Source: Oscillospiraceae bacterium (GTDB lineage: Bacteria; Bacillota; Clostridia; Oscillospirales; Ruminococcaceae). From it: a stretch of 64,000 bases of DNA. This document shows positions 54,077 through 62,111 of this stretch, one piece after another. Below the pieces are notes generated by a model, which saw only the letters and a program-made list of their open reading frames with translations, searched no databases and was not told where the DNA came from. The translations under genes and the position numbers were made by a program. The stretch spans positions 1 through 64,000 of the forward strand of contig JAFWVK010000115.1 of the NCBI GenBank assembly GCA_017518255.1, given 5' to 3'. How positions within the stretch are numbered: position 1 is the stretch's first letter; each line of letters starts with the position of its first letter.

Positions 54077-55630
54077 TCACTCCCACTCCACGGTGCCGGG
54101 CGGCTTGGAAGTAATATCATACACAACACGGTTGACATGTGCAACCTCATTGCACAGACGGTTGGAAATACGTGCAAGCACATCAAACGGAATTCTCGCC
54201 CAGTCTGCGGTCATAAAATCATCCGTCGTCACGGCGCGGATTGCAATCAGATGGTCGTAGGTTCTGTGGTCACCCATTACGCCGACGGTATGCACATCCG
54301 GAAGAACGGCAAAAAACTGGCTGAGAGACGATTCCAGTCCGCTGCGCGCAATTTCATCGCGGAATACCGCATCTGCATCCTGAAGAATTTTGATTTTCTC
54401 CTCCGTAATTTCACCGACAATCCGGACGCCGAGCCCCGGGCCGGGGAACGGCTGCCGCCAGACAAGCTCCCGCGGAATGCCAAGCTTTTCCCCGACCCTG
54501 CGCACCTCATCCTTAAAGAGGTCCGCAAGCGGCTCAATAATGCCCGCAAAGGTAATATCCTCCGGAATCCCGACCATATTGTGATGCGTCTTAATGACAT
54601 CAGTGCTGCCCTGACCTGCTTTATTTCCTCTGCCGCTTTCAATGCGGTCGGGGTAGATTGTACCCTGCGCAAAAAAGCCGTCCGCGCCTTCCCGGCGAAT
54701 TCTGTCCCAGAATACATTATAAAACTCTGTGCCGATGATTTTCCGCTTTTGCTCCGGATCCGTCACGCCGCGGAGCTTTTCGAGGAAATGCTTCTGCGCA
54801 TTGACGCGGACAAAATTCATATCGAACAGCTTTGTAAACGTCTGCTCGACGAAGTCACCTTCATCCTTGCGCATTAGTCCCTGATCGACAAACACGCAGG
54901 TAAGCTGCCTGCCGACAGCCTTACTGAGCAGTGCCGCAGCGACAGACGAATCGACACCGCCGGACAGTCCGAGCACAACCTTTTTGTCACCGATCTGCTG
55001 ACGGAGCTTCTGAACCGTATTTTCAATAAAATCGGACATCATCCAGTCGCCTTTGAACCCGCAGACGACATAGAGGAAATGATGCAGAATCTCCTTGCCG
55101 TATTGGCTGTGTGTGACTTCCGGATGGAACTGAACTGCATAAAGCTTTCGTTCCGGATTTTCAAACGCAGCACACGGGCAGTCATCGGAATGTGCCGTCA
55201 CGCGGAAGCCCTCCGGCAGACGGCTGACAAAGTCAGTGTGGCTCATCCAGACTGTGCTGACTGCGGGGACACCCGCAAACAGCAGGCTGCCTTCCCCGTG
55301 TGTGATCTCAATTTTTCCGTATTCCGATTTCTCGCAGCTTTCAACTGTTCCGCCGAGTGTATACGCCATGAGCTGACAGCCGTAACAGATGCCGAGTGTC
55401 GGGATGCCGAGATCGAAATAAGCCGGATCAATATGCGGCGATGCGCTGTCATAGACACTGTTCGGACCTCCGGTAAAAATAATGCCGGCAGGATTGAGCG
55501 CCCTGATTTCAGAAAGCGGTGTGTCATAGCGTTTGATTTCGCAGTAAACGCCGCATTCCCGAACCCTGCGGGCAATCAGCTGATTATACTGCCCGCCGAA
55601 ATCAAGCACAATGCAGAGTTGATTTGCCAT
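54077..55630 (-). CDS. guaA: GMP synthase (glutamine-hydrolysing)
   Basis: Converts XMP to GMP with ATP and glutamine. The 517-residue protein has the class I glutamine amidotransferase domain with nucleophile Cys82 (GICYGCQ) and the later His in QFHPEVTHS. The ATP pyrophosphatase domain has the loop GLSGGVDSSVAAAL. The C-terminal dimerisation domain ends RISNRLCNEVAHVNRVVYDI and KPPGTVEWE. The ATG at 55630 (MANQL) follows AAGGAGG by eight bases; an ATG 33 bp upstream lies in the leader. Confidence 0.97.
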   Translation of the reverse strand: MANQLCIVLDFGGQYNQLIARRVRECGVYCEIKRYDTPLSEIRALNPAGIIFTGGPNSVYDSASPHIDPAYFDLGIPTLGICYGCQLMAYTLGGTVESCEKSEYGKIEITHGEGSLLFAGVPAVSTVWMSHTDFVSRLPEGFRVTAHSDDCPCAAFENPERKLYAVQFHPEVTHSQYGKEILHHFLYVVCGFKGDWMMSDFIENTVQKLRQQIGDKKVVLGLSGGVDSSVAAALLSKAVGRQLTCVFVDQGLMRKDEGDFVEQTFTKLFDMNFVRVNAQKHFLEKLRGVTDPEQKRKIIGTEFYNVFWDRIRREGADGFFAQGTIYPDRIESGRGNKAGQGSTDVIKTHHNMVGIPEDITFAGIIEPLADLFKDEVRRVGEKLGIPRELVWRQPFPGPGLGVRIVGEITEEKIKILQDADAVFRDEIARSGLESSLSQFFAVLPDVHTVGVMGDHRTYDHLIAIRAVTTDDFMTADWARIPFDVLARISNRLCNEVAHVNRVVYDITSKPPGTVEWE

Positions 55631-55665
55631 TCCGGAACCTCCTTCATAAACATGCTTTCGCAAGT

Positions 55666-55694
55666 ATTATACCATATCGGGAAAAATTTTTCAA
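55666..55694 (-). promoter_or_regulatory. Sigma-A promoter of guaA
   Basis: On the - strand TTGAAA (55694-55689), 17 bp and TATAAT (55671-55666). The leader is about 30 nt, too short for a purine riboswitch. Confidence 0.82.
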
Positions 55695-55724
55695 TGGGAG
55701 CAGGGCAAAAAATATCCGGCATTC

Positions 55725-55758
55725 AAAAACGGCAGCGGAAAAGTTCTGCTGCCGTTTT
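55725..55758 (-). terminator. Terminator after the GH5 gene
   Basis: On the - strand AAAACGGCAGC pairs with GCTGCCGTTTTT around an eleven-base loop, followed by a T-run. It begins 12 bp after the GH5 stop. Confidence 0.8.
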
Positions 55759-55769
55759 CTCGTTTTTCA

Positions 55770-57548
55770 TTATCCGCGGCTCTTTGTGCCTTCGACCAGT
55801 GCCGCCATAATCTGCGGATATGCCACAGTCAGATTGTTGCGGTTGATGAGACCGAATGCCTCGCCTTCCACCTGTCTGGAATCAAAGAACTGGTTGTTGT
55901 CCCACCAGACGCAGGGGATACCGTAGGAAGATGCAGTTTCGGTATAATATTTTGCCCATACCGCTCTTGCGCTCTCATTTTCCTTATTCAGCGCGCCGAA
56001 CTCGCCGATGACAACCGGGATGCCCTTGTTGAGGAACTTGTTCTTTGCGGTCTCGAAAATCGAAACGATATCGTAAGTGCCGCTGTTCTGGCTCCACTGA
56101 TTGGTGCCGGTTCTGTTCAGTGCAAAATCCCACGGAGCATAGCCGTGAATGTCCACGATCAGGTGATCGTCATCCGGAAGAACAATGTCATTGACTGCAA
56201 CCGCGTTGGAGGATGCCGCATAGCCCGGCATCATGACAAAGCGCTTTGTATTGTTGCCGCCGGTCGCGCGGATTGCCTTGAGCGCTGCTGCATTGTACTC
56301 GTTGACGATCTGGCGTGCCTCGGCGTTGCCGCCGGTCCATTCATACTGCGAATTGCCGACCAGACGCGGCTCGTTGAGTGTTTCAAAAATCAGGTGGCTG
56401 TCATATCCCTCGAAGCGGGTTGCAACCTGCTTCCAGACGGAGGTGATGAACTTGATCGAGTTGTCATAGTGGCTCTGATCCGGATAGAAGTAGGCATTGT
56501 TGCCGCGCGGCGAATTATCGTGGTGAATGTTCAGGATGACATACATGCCGTCGTCAATCGCGTAATCCACAACCTGCTGAACACGGTTCATCCATGCGCT
56601 GTCAATTGTGAAATCGCTGCCGGAACACTTTTCGCCCCAGGTTACCGGAATACGGATGGTGTTGAAGCCGGAGCTCTTGACCAGATCAATCATTGCCTTG
56701 GTTGTAATCGGGCAGCCCCAGTTCTGCTCTGCATTATTCGGAGTTGAATACTCATTGACAGTAGAATCCAGCGTGTTGCCGAGGTTCCAGCCCAGCTTGA
56801 GGTGTTTCACAAATTCCATGGCGGTTTCTCCCGTATCGCTGCTTCCGCCGAGTGTACCGTTGATGAGGCCGCGCTTCAAAAGCGTCAGGTCAATTGCATT
56901 CAGGCGGTTATTTCTGTCAAGGTCACCGTTTTCCGCGGCTGCAAGCTCGCCGGTACCGATCAGATATTTTGCCAGTGCAACGGCATCCTTCACATCCACA
57001 GTCTTATCGTCATTGACATCGCCCTTGCGCGTCATTACGCCGATGCCGGTACTGTCGCCGGTATTGACACCGATACCCTTGATCGTTGCGGTCTGGACAA
57101 CAGCAGTCTCTTCGGAGTTCCAGATCTGAATCTGGAAAAGATTGGGAATCATGTACTCTTCCGGAACCGGGAAGGAAGCACTGAGTTCCGAGGTTGCAGA
57201 GGAAATCCAGACGCCGTCTCCGTACCAGTTGGATTCCTCAGAAACGGCAGCTTCATAGCCGAACGCCGGCATAATCGGCAGCCCGATTCCTTCGGAGATG
57301 CTGAGCGTAACAATGATTTCAGTCGGTTTTTCCGTTGCAGGAACACCGAGTGATTCCAGTGAAATCTCATAGGGCTTTGAGGTTGTGACCGTTGCATCGG
57401 TCAGTGCCTCCGAATAAGTGCAGGTAGAATAGTCGTTGCCGCTGATTTCCGCGGCGCCGACATCCGGCATCGCGGTAAGCGAAGCCAGCAGCAGCCCTGC
57501 CGCAGTCACCGCGCCGCCTGCACGGCGCATCATGCTTCTGATTTTCAT
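55770..57548 (-). CDS. GH5 endoglucanase-type enzyme with internal dockerin
   Basis: A secreted cellulosomal glycoside hydrolase of family 5, probably subfamily 4. The 592-residue precursor has a signal peptide ending near VGAA. A beta-rich N-terminal domain (about 34-170) with NWYGDGVWISS may bind carbohydrate. An internal dockerin (about 173-228; DVNDDKTVDVKDAVALAKYL and DLDRNNRLNAIDLTLLKRGL) comes next, then the GH5 domain. That domain has LGWNLGNTLDS, NIHHD, the acid/base Glu in FETLNEPR and the nucleophile in VVIGEFGAL. The dockerin sits between two domains instead of at the C terminus. Its sequence differs from the other two in this window. GAGAGGGG lies seven bases before the ATG at 57548. 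Confidence 0.93.
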   Translation of the reverse strand: MKIRSMMRRAGGAVTAAGLLLASLTAMPDVGAAEISGNDYSTCTYSEALTDATVTTSKPYEISLESLGVPATEKPTEIIVTLSISEGIGLPIMPAFGYEAAVSEESNWYGDGVWISSATSELSASFPVPEEYMIPNLFQIQIWNSEETAVVQTATIKGIGVNTGDSTGIGVMTRKGDVNDDKTVDVKDAVALAKYLIGTGELAAAENGDLDRNNRLNAIDLTLLKRGLINGTLGGSSDTGETAMEFVKHLKLGWNLGNTLDSTVNEYSTPNNAEQNWGCPITTKAMIDLVKSSGFNTIRIPVTWGEKCSGSDFTIDSAWMNRVQQVVDYAIDDGMYVILNIHHDNSPRGNNAYFYPDQSHYDNSIKFITSVWKQVATRFEGYDSHLIFETLNEPRLVGNSQYEWTGGNAEARQIVNEYNAAALKAIRATGGNNTKRFVMMPGYAASSNAVAVNDIVLPDDDHLIVDIHGYAPWDFALNRTGTNQWSQNSGTYDIVSIFETAKNKFLNKGIPVVIGEFGALNKENESARAVWAKYYTETASSYGIPCVWWDNNQFFDSRQVEGEAFGLINRNNLTVAYPQIMAALVEGTKSRG

Positions 57549-57606
57549 GGTAATTCCCCTCTCGAAAATAAAAAATAGAAAAAATCCCGGACAACGGTCC
57601 ATTTTT

Positions 57607-57635
57607 ATTATAACAGACTGTATATCAAATTGCAA
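57607..57635 (-). promoter_or_regulatory. Sigma-A promoter of the GH5 gene
   Basis: On the - strand TTGCAA (57635-57630), 17 bp and TATAAT (57612-57607). Confidence 0.78.
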
Positions 57636-57703
57636 TGTGCAATTTTGCACAATAACTGTAAAATTGTGTGCCCGGTTCACAATTTGTTCATATACAATTT
57701 ACG
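57636..57703. promoter_or_regulatory. Inverted and direct repeats between GH5 and CPBP genes
   Basis: TGTGCA-ATTT-TGCACA (57636-57651) touches the GH5 -35. AAATTGTG (57661-57668) pairs with CACAATTT (57678-57685). On the + strand TTCACA (57676), TTCATA (57687) and TTTACG (57698) recur at 11 bp, as in the PHO-box-like array at 10683. These look like binding sites for one or more regulators. Confidence 0.45.
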
Positions 57704-57732
57704 AAATCTGCACGAAAATTACAAGGGTTATC

Positions 57733-57741
57733 TGTTATACT
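57733..57741 (+). promoter_or_regulatory. Extended -10 upstream of the CPBP-like gene
   Basis: TGTTATACT (57733-57741) is an extended -10, about 54 bp before the ATG at 57795. There is no clear -35, so activation through the upstream repeats is possible. Confidence 0.5.
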
Positions 57742-57794
57742 TAAATATTGTAAAAGTGGGAATGTATACCCGTTTGCCGGAAAGGAGGTGCAGT

Positions 57795-58907
57795 ATGGCG
57801 GAACAGAGAAAAAAAATAGATGTCGTTTCCGATTTTTCCTACGATTCGGAAAACCGGTCATGGAACCGGGCTTACCGGCAATGGCGCAGAACAAACCGTG
57901 CGAAATATATGTATCACTATCAGGGCAACCGCAATGAAATCAGCTACGTGGACGGAAATGCCGTCTCCAAACCGGGAGCGCGTATTGTCGAGCAGAAGGC
58001 GCTCGCAAACTGCGCCGAAATCATCGGGCTTGCACTGCTGGTCAATCTGATCACGCAGCTTGTATGCAGCACTGTGTTCGTCGGACTGCTCCGCCTGTTC
58101 GGTGCTGAAATCCGTCTGGATCTGCTGAATATGTCCGTCAGCGGAAACCGCCTTGCGGTCACCGCCGTTCGGATGCTGATCCGCCTTTTGAAATACTGTA
58201 TTCCGGCAGCCGTCCTGATCCGGGGATGCAGGATTCCCCGAAGCGTTGCCGCACCGGTCAGCTTCGGCGGGCTGCCGGAGAGCATACTTGCAGTCGGGGC
58301 TGCAATGATTACCGCCGGAATTTACGCTCTGACCGCACAGGATGCCGGCATCTCAACGGCACAGGAGATATTTACATACAACAGCAAGTGGACCATTATG
58401 GCATATGCCGTATTTGACGTCTTTTTCGTATCGGTTGCGGCAGAACTGCTGCTGCGCGGCACAATGCTCACACTGCTGAGGCAGTATGGCGACACCTTTG
58501 CAATCGCTGCCTCCGCTGTCATCGCTTTCCTGCTTCCGAATACGCTTTCCGACCGCATCTCGGAGCTTCTGATTGCGCTGATTTCCGGTTATCTATTCCT
58601 GCGGGCAGGCTCGCTCGCAAAATGCATTCTGCTGCGGATGGTCTGTTCCGCACTCTGCTACGCAAGACTGATTCTGGTTTATGCGAACCGCGCGATTCCG
58701 ATCTGGCAGTATGCCTTTCTGCTGATTGCGACCGGAACAGTGGCAGCCGCCTTTTTCGTCCGGATCCGCAAGGAAAAAATCCGGCTCCGGAACCGTGAAA
58801 CCGAGTTGAAAGACGGCAGCAAAATGTTTATCATGTCACAGACGCTGACGATGCTGCCGTGGATCGGTCTTTCCGTTCTCCTGCTGCTGTTTCAGATTTT
58901 TCTGTAA
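57795..58907 (+). CDS. CPBP (CAAX protease-like) membrane protein with altered active site
   Basis: A 370-residue protein with a polar N terminus of about 75 residues and some eight membrane spans. The segment AAELLLRGTMLTLLRQ matches motif 1 of the CPBP family (EExxxR), but its first Glu is Ala. Motif 2 (FxxxH) appears as FLLPN, with Asn for the metal-binding His. It is therefore probably not an active protease of the usual kind. AAAGGAGG lies six bases before the ATG at 57795, so the longer upstream frame is not used. CPBP relatives act in bacteriocin immunity or peptide processing; no such neighbours are seen here. Confidence 0.72.
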   Translation: MAEQRKKIDVVSDFSYDSENRSWNRAYRQWRRTNRAKYMYHYQGNRNEISYVDGNAVSKPGARIVEQKALANCAEIIGLALLVNLITQLVCSTVFVGLLRLFGAEIRLDLLNMSVSGNRLAVTAVRMLIRLLKYCIPAAVLIRGCRIPRSVAAPVSFGGLPESILAVGAAMITAGIYALTAQDAGISTAQEIFTYNSKWTIMAYAVFDVFFVSVAAELLLRGTMLTLLRQYGDTFAIAASAVIAFLLPNTLSDRISELLIALISGYLFLRAGSLAKCILLRMVCSALCYARLILVYANRAIPIWQYAFLLIATGTVAAAFFVRIRKEKIRLRNRETELKDGSKMFIMSQTLTMLPWIGLSVLLLLFQIFL

Positions 58908-59003
58908 CATGCAATACCGATTGCAGACCTCAAATCATATTCAGAATATCTGTTGCCGTGCCTATTACGAAACGCCGGACTGCCGGAGAACGGAGTGTCA
59001 CAT

Positions 59004-59468
59004 ATGCTGATAGATGACTTTGCGCTGATGGAGCAGGCGCTGCTGCTGGCGCAGGAAGCGGCGGATGACGGTGAAATCCCCGTCGGTGCGCTGGTTGTGG
59101 ACAGAAGCACCGGCGAAATCCTCGGCAGAGGCAGAAACCGCCGGGAAAAAAACCACTCCCCTACCGCGCACGCTGAAATCCTCGCTATGGAGGAAGCAGC
59201 GGCAAAACGAGGTTCCTGGCGCCTCTCCGGATGCAGCCTCTACGTGACAATGGAACCCTGTCCGATGTGCAGCGGCGCTGTCATCAATGCGAGAATCGAC
59301 CGCATAATTTTCGGTGCATATGACGCGAAAGCCGGAGCTGTCTGCTCCGTTGAAGAGATGTTTTCCCTGCCCTACAACCATAAGCCGAAGGTCACTGCCG
59401 GACTGCTGGAAGAACGCTGCGCTGCTCTGTTGCAGGCATTTTTCACAAAAATCAGAGACAAATCATAG
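59004..59468 (+). CDS. tadA: tRNA-specific adenosine deaminase
   Basis: Converts the wobble adenosine of tRNA-Arg to inosine. The 154-residue deaminase has the zinc-binding His56 and catalytic Glu58 (TAHAEI), with Cys86 and Cys89 in EPCPMCSGA. GEIPVGALVV is the typical opening of the fold. The ATG at 59004 is preceded by GGAG eight bases upstream. A longer in-frame start at 58953 would add residues not seen in the family. Confidence 0.95.
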   Translation: MLIDDFALMEQALLLAQEAADDGEIPVGALVVDRSTGEILGRGRNRREKNHSPTAHAEILAMEEAAAKRGSWRLSGCSLYVTMEPCPMCSGAVINARIDRIIFGAYDAKAGAVCSVEEMFSLPYNHKPKVTAGLLEERCAALLQAFFTKIRDKS

Positions 59469-59569
59469 AGATTATCACGAACAATCTACAATATTTTATG
59501 CAGATTGCATATGCAGATTTCCGAAAACTGCCGCCCGATAAGGGAAAATGTCAAATTTCACTGAGCCGC

Positions 59570-59598
59570 TTGCATTTCTGCGCCGGCTGTGATATAAT
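59570..59598 (+). promoter_or_regulatory. Sigma-A promoter of the epimerase gene
   Basis: TTGCAT (59570-59575), 17 bp and TATAAT (59593-59598), about 100 bp before the ATG at 59697. The region before it, after tadA, shows only a short ATGCAGATT direct repeat. Confidence 0.75.
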
Positions 59599-59696
59599 AG
59601 TATTTGTAGTAATAGAATAATCATAATAAGGTCGTATGCAAAAGTGCATGAGGGGCGCGCGGCATACAGTACAGAAGAGAAAGGACTGAGTACACT

Positions 59697-60638
59697 ATGG
59701 CAACAGTTTTGGTTACCGGGGGCTGCGGGCTGATCGGTTCGCGCGTATGCTCCGGATTGCTGAAAAAAGGCAATATCGTCATCGCCGCAGACCGAGCAGA
59801 CTCTGAACACAATGCCGGCAAGGAAAACTATTTTTTCCGGGAAGCTGCCCCGAATGAACAAGGAAAATACGGTGAAATCTTTGACGAATTCCAGATTGAT
59901 TATGTAGTGCATCTTGCCTGCACGGTCGATAACGATCTCGGACCGGTTGTCGAGCAGGCTCAGCTCGATCTGAGTGCAGCCTGCGACCGCTTCATCTATA
60001 AATTTGCAATGAATAAGGAAGTGAAGAAGTTTATTCTTTGCAGCTCAACACAAGTCTATAAGCAGCCGGAAAACCGTGAGCCGGTGCGTGAGGATGAAGC
60101 CTGCAAGCCGAGTACCAATTACGGGAAACTGAAGCTTGCCGAAGAAAATGCCTTTGCTGCCGATGTGCGCAAGACCAAAACCATGATCTGCTGCGTCATC
60201 CGCGTGCCGATGGTCTATACGCTTGACTTCACCGACAACCTGATGTCCCGCATTACTGATCCGAAGGACAAAACCGTTTTTGTGTTCCGTACCGGTGAAT
60301 ACGGCTACCATATGTGCTGCGTACACAATATTTCGGATTTTATCATCGGATTCCTGCGTCAGGCAGACGGTCTCAATTATACCGGCGTCTACAATGTCGC
60401 GGATAACTCCCTTGTTATGGCTTCCGAAATCATCACCTTTATGAAAGAGCATCACAGACTCGGTCCGGTTCTTCAGAAAACCAGCCTTTCCGCCGGATTC
60501 CGGCTTTTCGGAAATCCGGAACAGAAGAGCAACTACCGCTTTCTGGATGTCAAGACAATCGACAAAAACTTTATGTATGACACAACAAAGGCTTCCCGCA
60601 TCTGCCCGTTCCGCTGGAACATCAATAATACAAAATAA
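59697..60638 (+). CDS. NAD-dependent epimerase/dehydratase
   Basis: A 313-residue extended short-chain dehydrogenase acting on a nucleotide sugar or related substrate. The nucleotide loop is GGCGLIGSR (residues 8-16). The active site has Ser in LCSSTQVY and the pair Tyr-x3-Lys in NYGKLKLAEE. The C-terminal substrate part is less typical, so the substrate cannot be named. GAAAGGACTGAG lies before the ATG. It precedes the ROK protein and nagA genes, from which a terminator separates it. A role in amino-sugar or surface-sugar metabolism is inference from that setting. Confidence 0.88.
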   Translation: MATVLVTGGCGLIGSRVCSGLLKKGNIVIAADRADSEHNAGKENYFFREAAPNEQGKYGEIFDEFQIDYVVHLACTVDNDLGPVVEQAQLDLSAACDRFIYKFAMNKEVKKFILCSSTQVYKQPENREPVREDEACKPSTNYGKLKLAEENAFAADVRKTKTMICCVIRVPMVYTLDFTDNLMSRITDPKDKTVFVFRTGEYGYHMCCVHNISDFIIGFLRQADGLNYTGVYNVADNSLVMASEIITFMKEHHRLGPVLQKTSLSAGFRLFGNPEQKSNYRFLDVKTIDKNFMYDTTKASRICPFRWNINNTK

Positions 60639-60650
60639 ATACGGATAAGA

Positions 60651-60695
60651 CAAGCGACTGTTCAGCATAAGGCAGCCGCTTGCCTTTCGTTTTTT
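60651..60695 (+). terminator. Terminator after the epimerase gene
   Basis: CAAGCG, a mismatch and CTG pair with CAG and CGCTTG. A short gap and a run of T (60690-60695) follow. Confidence 0.65.
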
Positions 60696-60747
60696 CCTGC
60701 GGATAAACAAAACCGTATACGCAGCAAATCAGAAAGGAATATAGACT

Positions 60748-62088
60748 ATGATTCAACCGATTCTTGACCGCGACTTTCTCCCTGCGGTATATTTTAACCG
60801 CGAATTTCTCAGCAAAGCAACCAGACCGTTTGCAATCGCCGTTGAGCGCGAGGACGGCTTGATTTACCGCCGCAATACAAAGCTCGGCGAAAACTTTGAA
60901 GAAAACTGCCGTTATGCCGAGCGGCTGATTAAAACAATCCTCTGGTGCGCCGGCGGCTGGAAGGTTATGCTCGCCGGAGATCATGCCGTTTACGAATACA
61001 TCCGCGATGCCTATACAAAGGACGGTCTGCGCGCATTCGATGTGGATTTCTGGAGCACGACCTATGAACGCGGATTCACCGTAGAAGAACGGGATTTCAG
61101 CGATATGCCGGAAAACAAAACCCGTCCGCTCCCGATCGGCAGAAATTTAGGCGGCTGCCGCGTTGGCTTTGATGCAGGCGGAAGCGATATGAAAGTCGCT
61201 GCTGTCATTGACGGAAAAACGGTCTGGGCAGAGGAAATTGTCTGGCTTCCCAAACTCGCGGAGGATATCTCCTATCACAGAGAGCATATCAAGGCAGCCA
61301 TTCTGAAAGCAGCAGAACATATGCCGCACTTTGATGCCGTCGGTGTCAGCACCGCCGGCGTACTGGTCGCAAACCGCGCAATGGTCTCTCACCTTTTCCT
61401 GAAGGTTCCGAAGGATACACAGGGAGATGCCTGCAAAAATGTCTATGTTGACGTTCTGAATGAACTCGGTGTGCCGTATGCTGTTGCAAATGACGGCGAT
61501 GTTGCCGCGCTTGCCGCTTCTATGGCACTGGATGTCAACGGCGTGCTCGGCATCGCAATGGGTACCTCCGAGGCGGGCGGCTATATTGATGCCGAGGGAC
61601 ATGTGACCGGCTGGCACAATGAGCTTGCCTTTGTTCCGGTAGACTATAATCCGGATGCACCGGTCGATGAATGGTCGGGCGACTACGGCTGCGGCGTGAA
61701 ATATTTCTCACAGGATGCGGTCATCCGCCTTGCACCGAAAGCCGGCATCACACTCGACGAAAACCTGACACTTGCCGAAAAACTCAAGGCGGTTCAGGAA
61801 ATTCTTGCTGCCGGACATGAGGGTGCAAAGGATATCTTCCGTACCATCGGTACCTATTTCGGCTATGCAATCGCGAACTATGCGGACTTCTACGATATCC
61901 GTTATCTCCAGATTTCCGGCAGAGTTACCTCCGGCACGGGCGGCGACCTTATCATCGAAAAAGCAAAGGAAGTTCTGGAACAGGAATTCCCGGAGCTTGC
62001 CGGAAAAATCCGGTTCATTCTCCCCGATGAAGCTGACCGGAGAGTCGGGCAGGCAGTCGCAGCGGCATCTCTCCCCGCAGTCCGGTAA
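60748..62088 (+). CDS. ROK-family sugar kinase-like protein with extra N-terminal domain
   Basis: A 446-residue protein. The ROK/ASKHA fold begins only at about residue 137, with the phosphate loop VGFDAGGSDMKVAAV. It goes on to GVSTAGVL, ANDGDVAALAA with the catalytic Asp, and GIAMGTSEAGGYI. The first 135 residues form a separate domain I do not recognise. The usual ROK zinc Cys cluster is not evident. Being directly before nagA (23 bp), it may phosphorylate N-acetylglucosamine or a related sugar, but this is inference. AGAAAGGAA precedes the ATG. Confidence 0.85.
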   Translation: MIQPILDRDFLPAVYFNREFLSKATRPFAIAVEREDGLIYRRNTKLGENFEENCRYAERLIKTILWCAGGWKVMLAGDHAVYEYIRDAYTKDGLRAFDVDFWSTTYERGFTVEERDFSDMPENKTRPLPIGRNLGGCRVGFDAGGSDMKVAAVIDGKTVWAEEIVWLPKLAEDISYHREHIKAAILKAAEHMPHFDAVGVSTAGVLVANRAMVSHLFLKVPKDTQGDACKNVYVDVLNELGVPYAVANDGDVAALAASMALDVNGVLGIAMGTSEAGGYIDAEGHVTGWHNELAFVPVDYNPDAPVDEWSGDYGCGVKYFSQDAVIRLAPKAGITLDENLTLAEKLKAVQEILAAGHEGAKDIFRTIGTYFGYAIANYADFYDIRYLQISGRVTSGTGGDLIIEKAKEVLEQEFPELAGKIRFILPDEADRRVGQAVAAASLPAVR

Positions 62089-62111
62089 ATCATAACGAAA
62101 GGATCCTGTAT

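Noticed and set aside
55631-55665. A purine riboswitch before guaA
   Set aside because: The leader is about 30 nt long.
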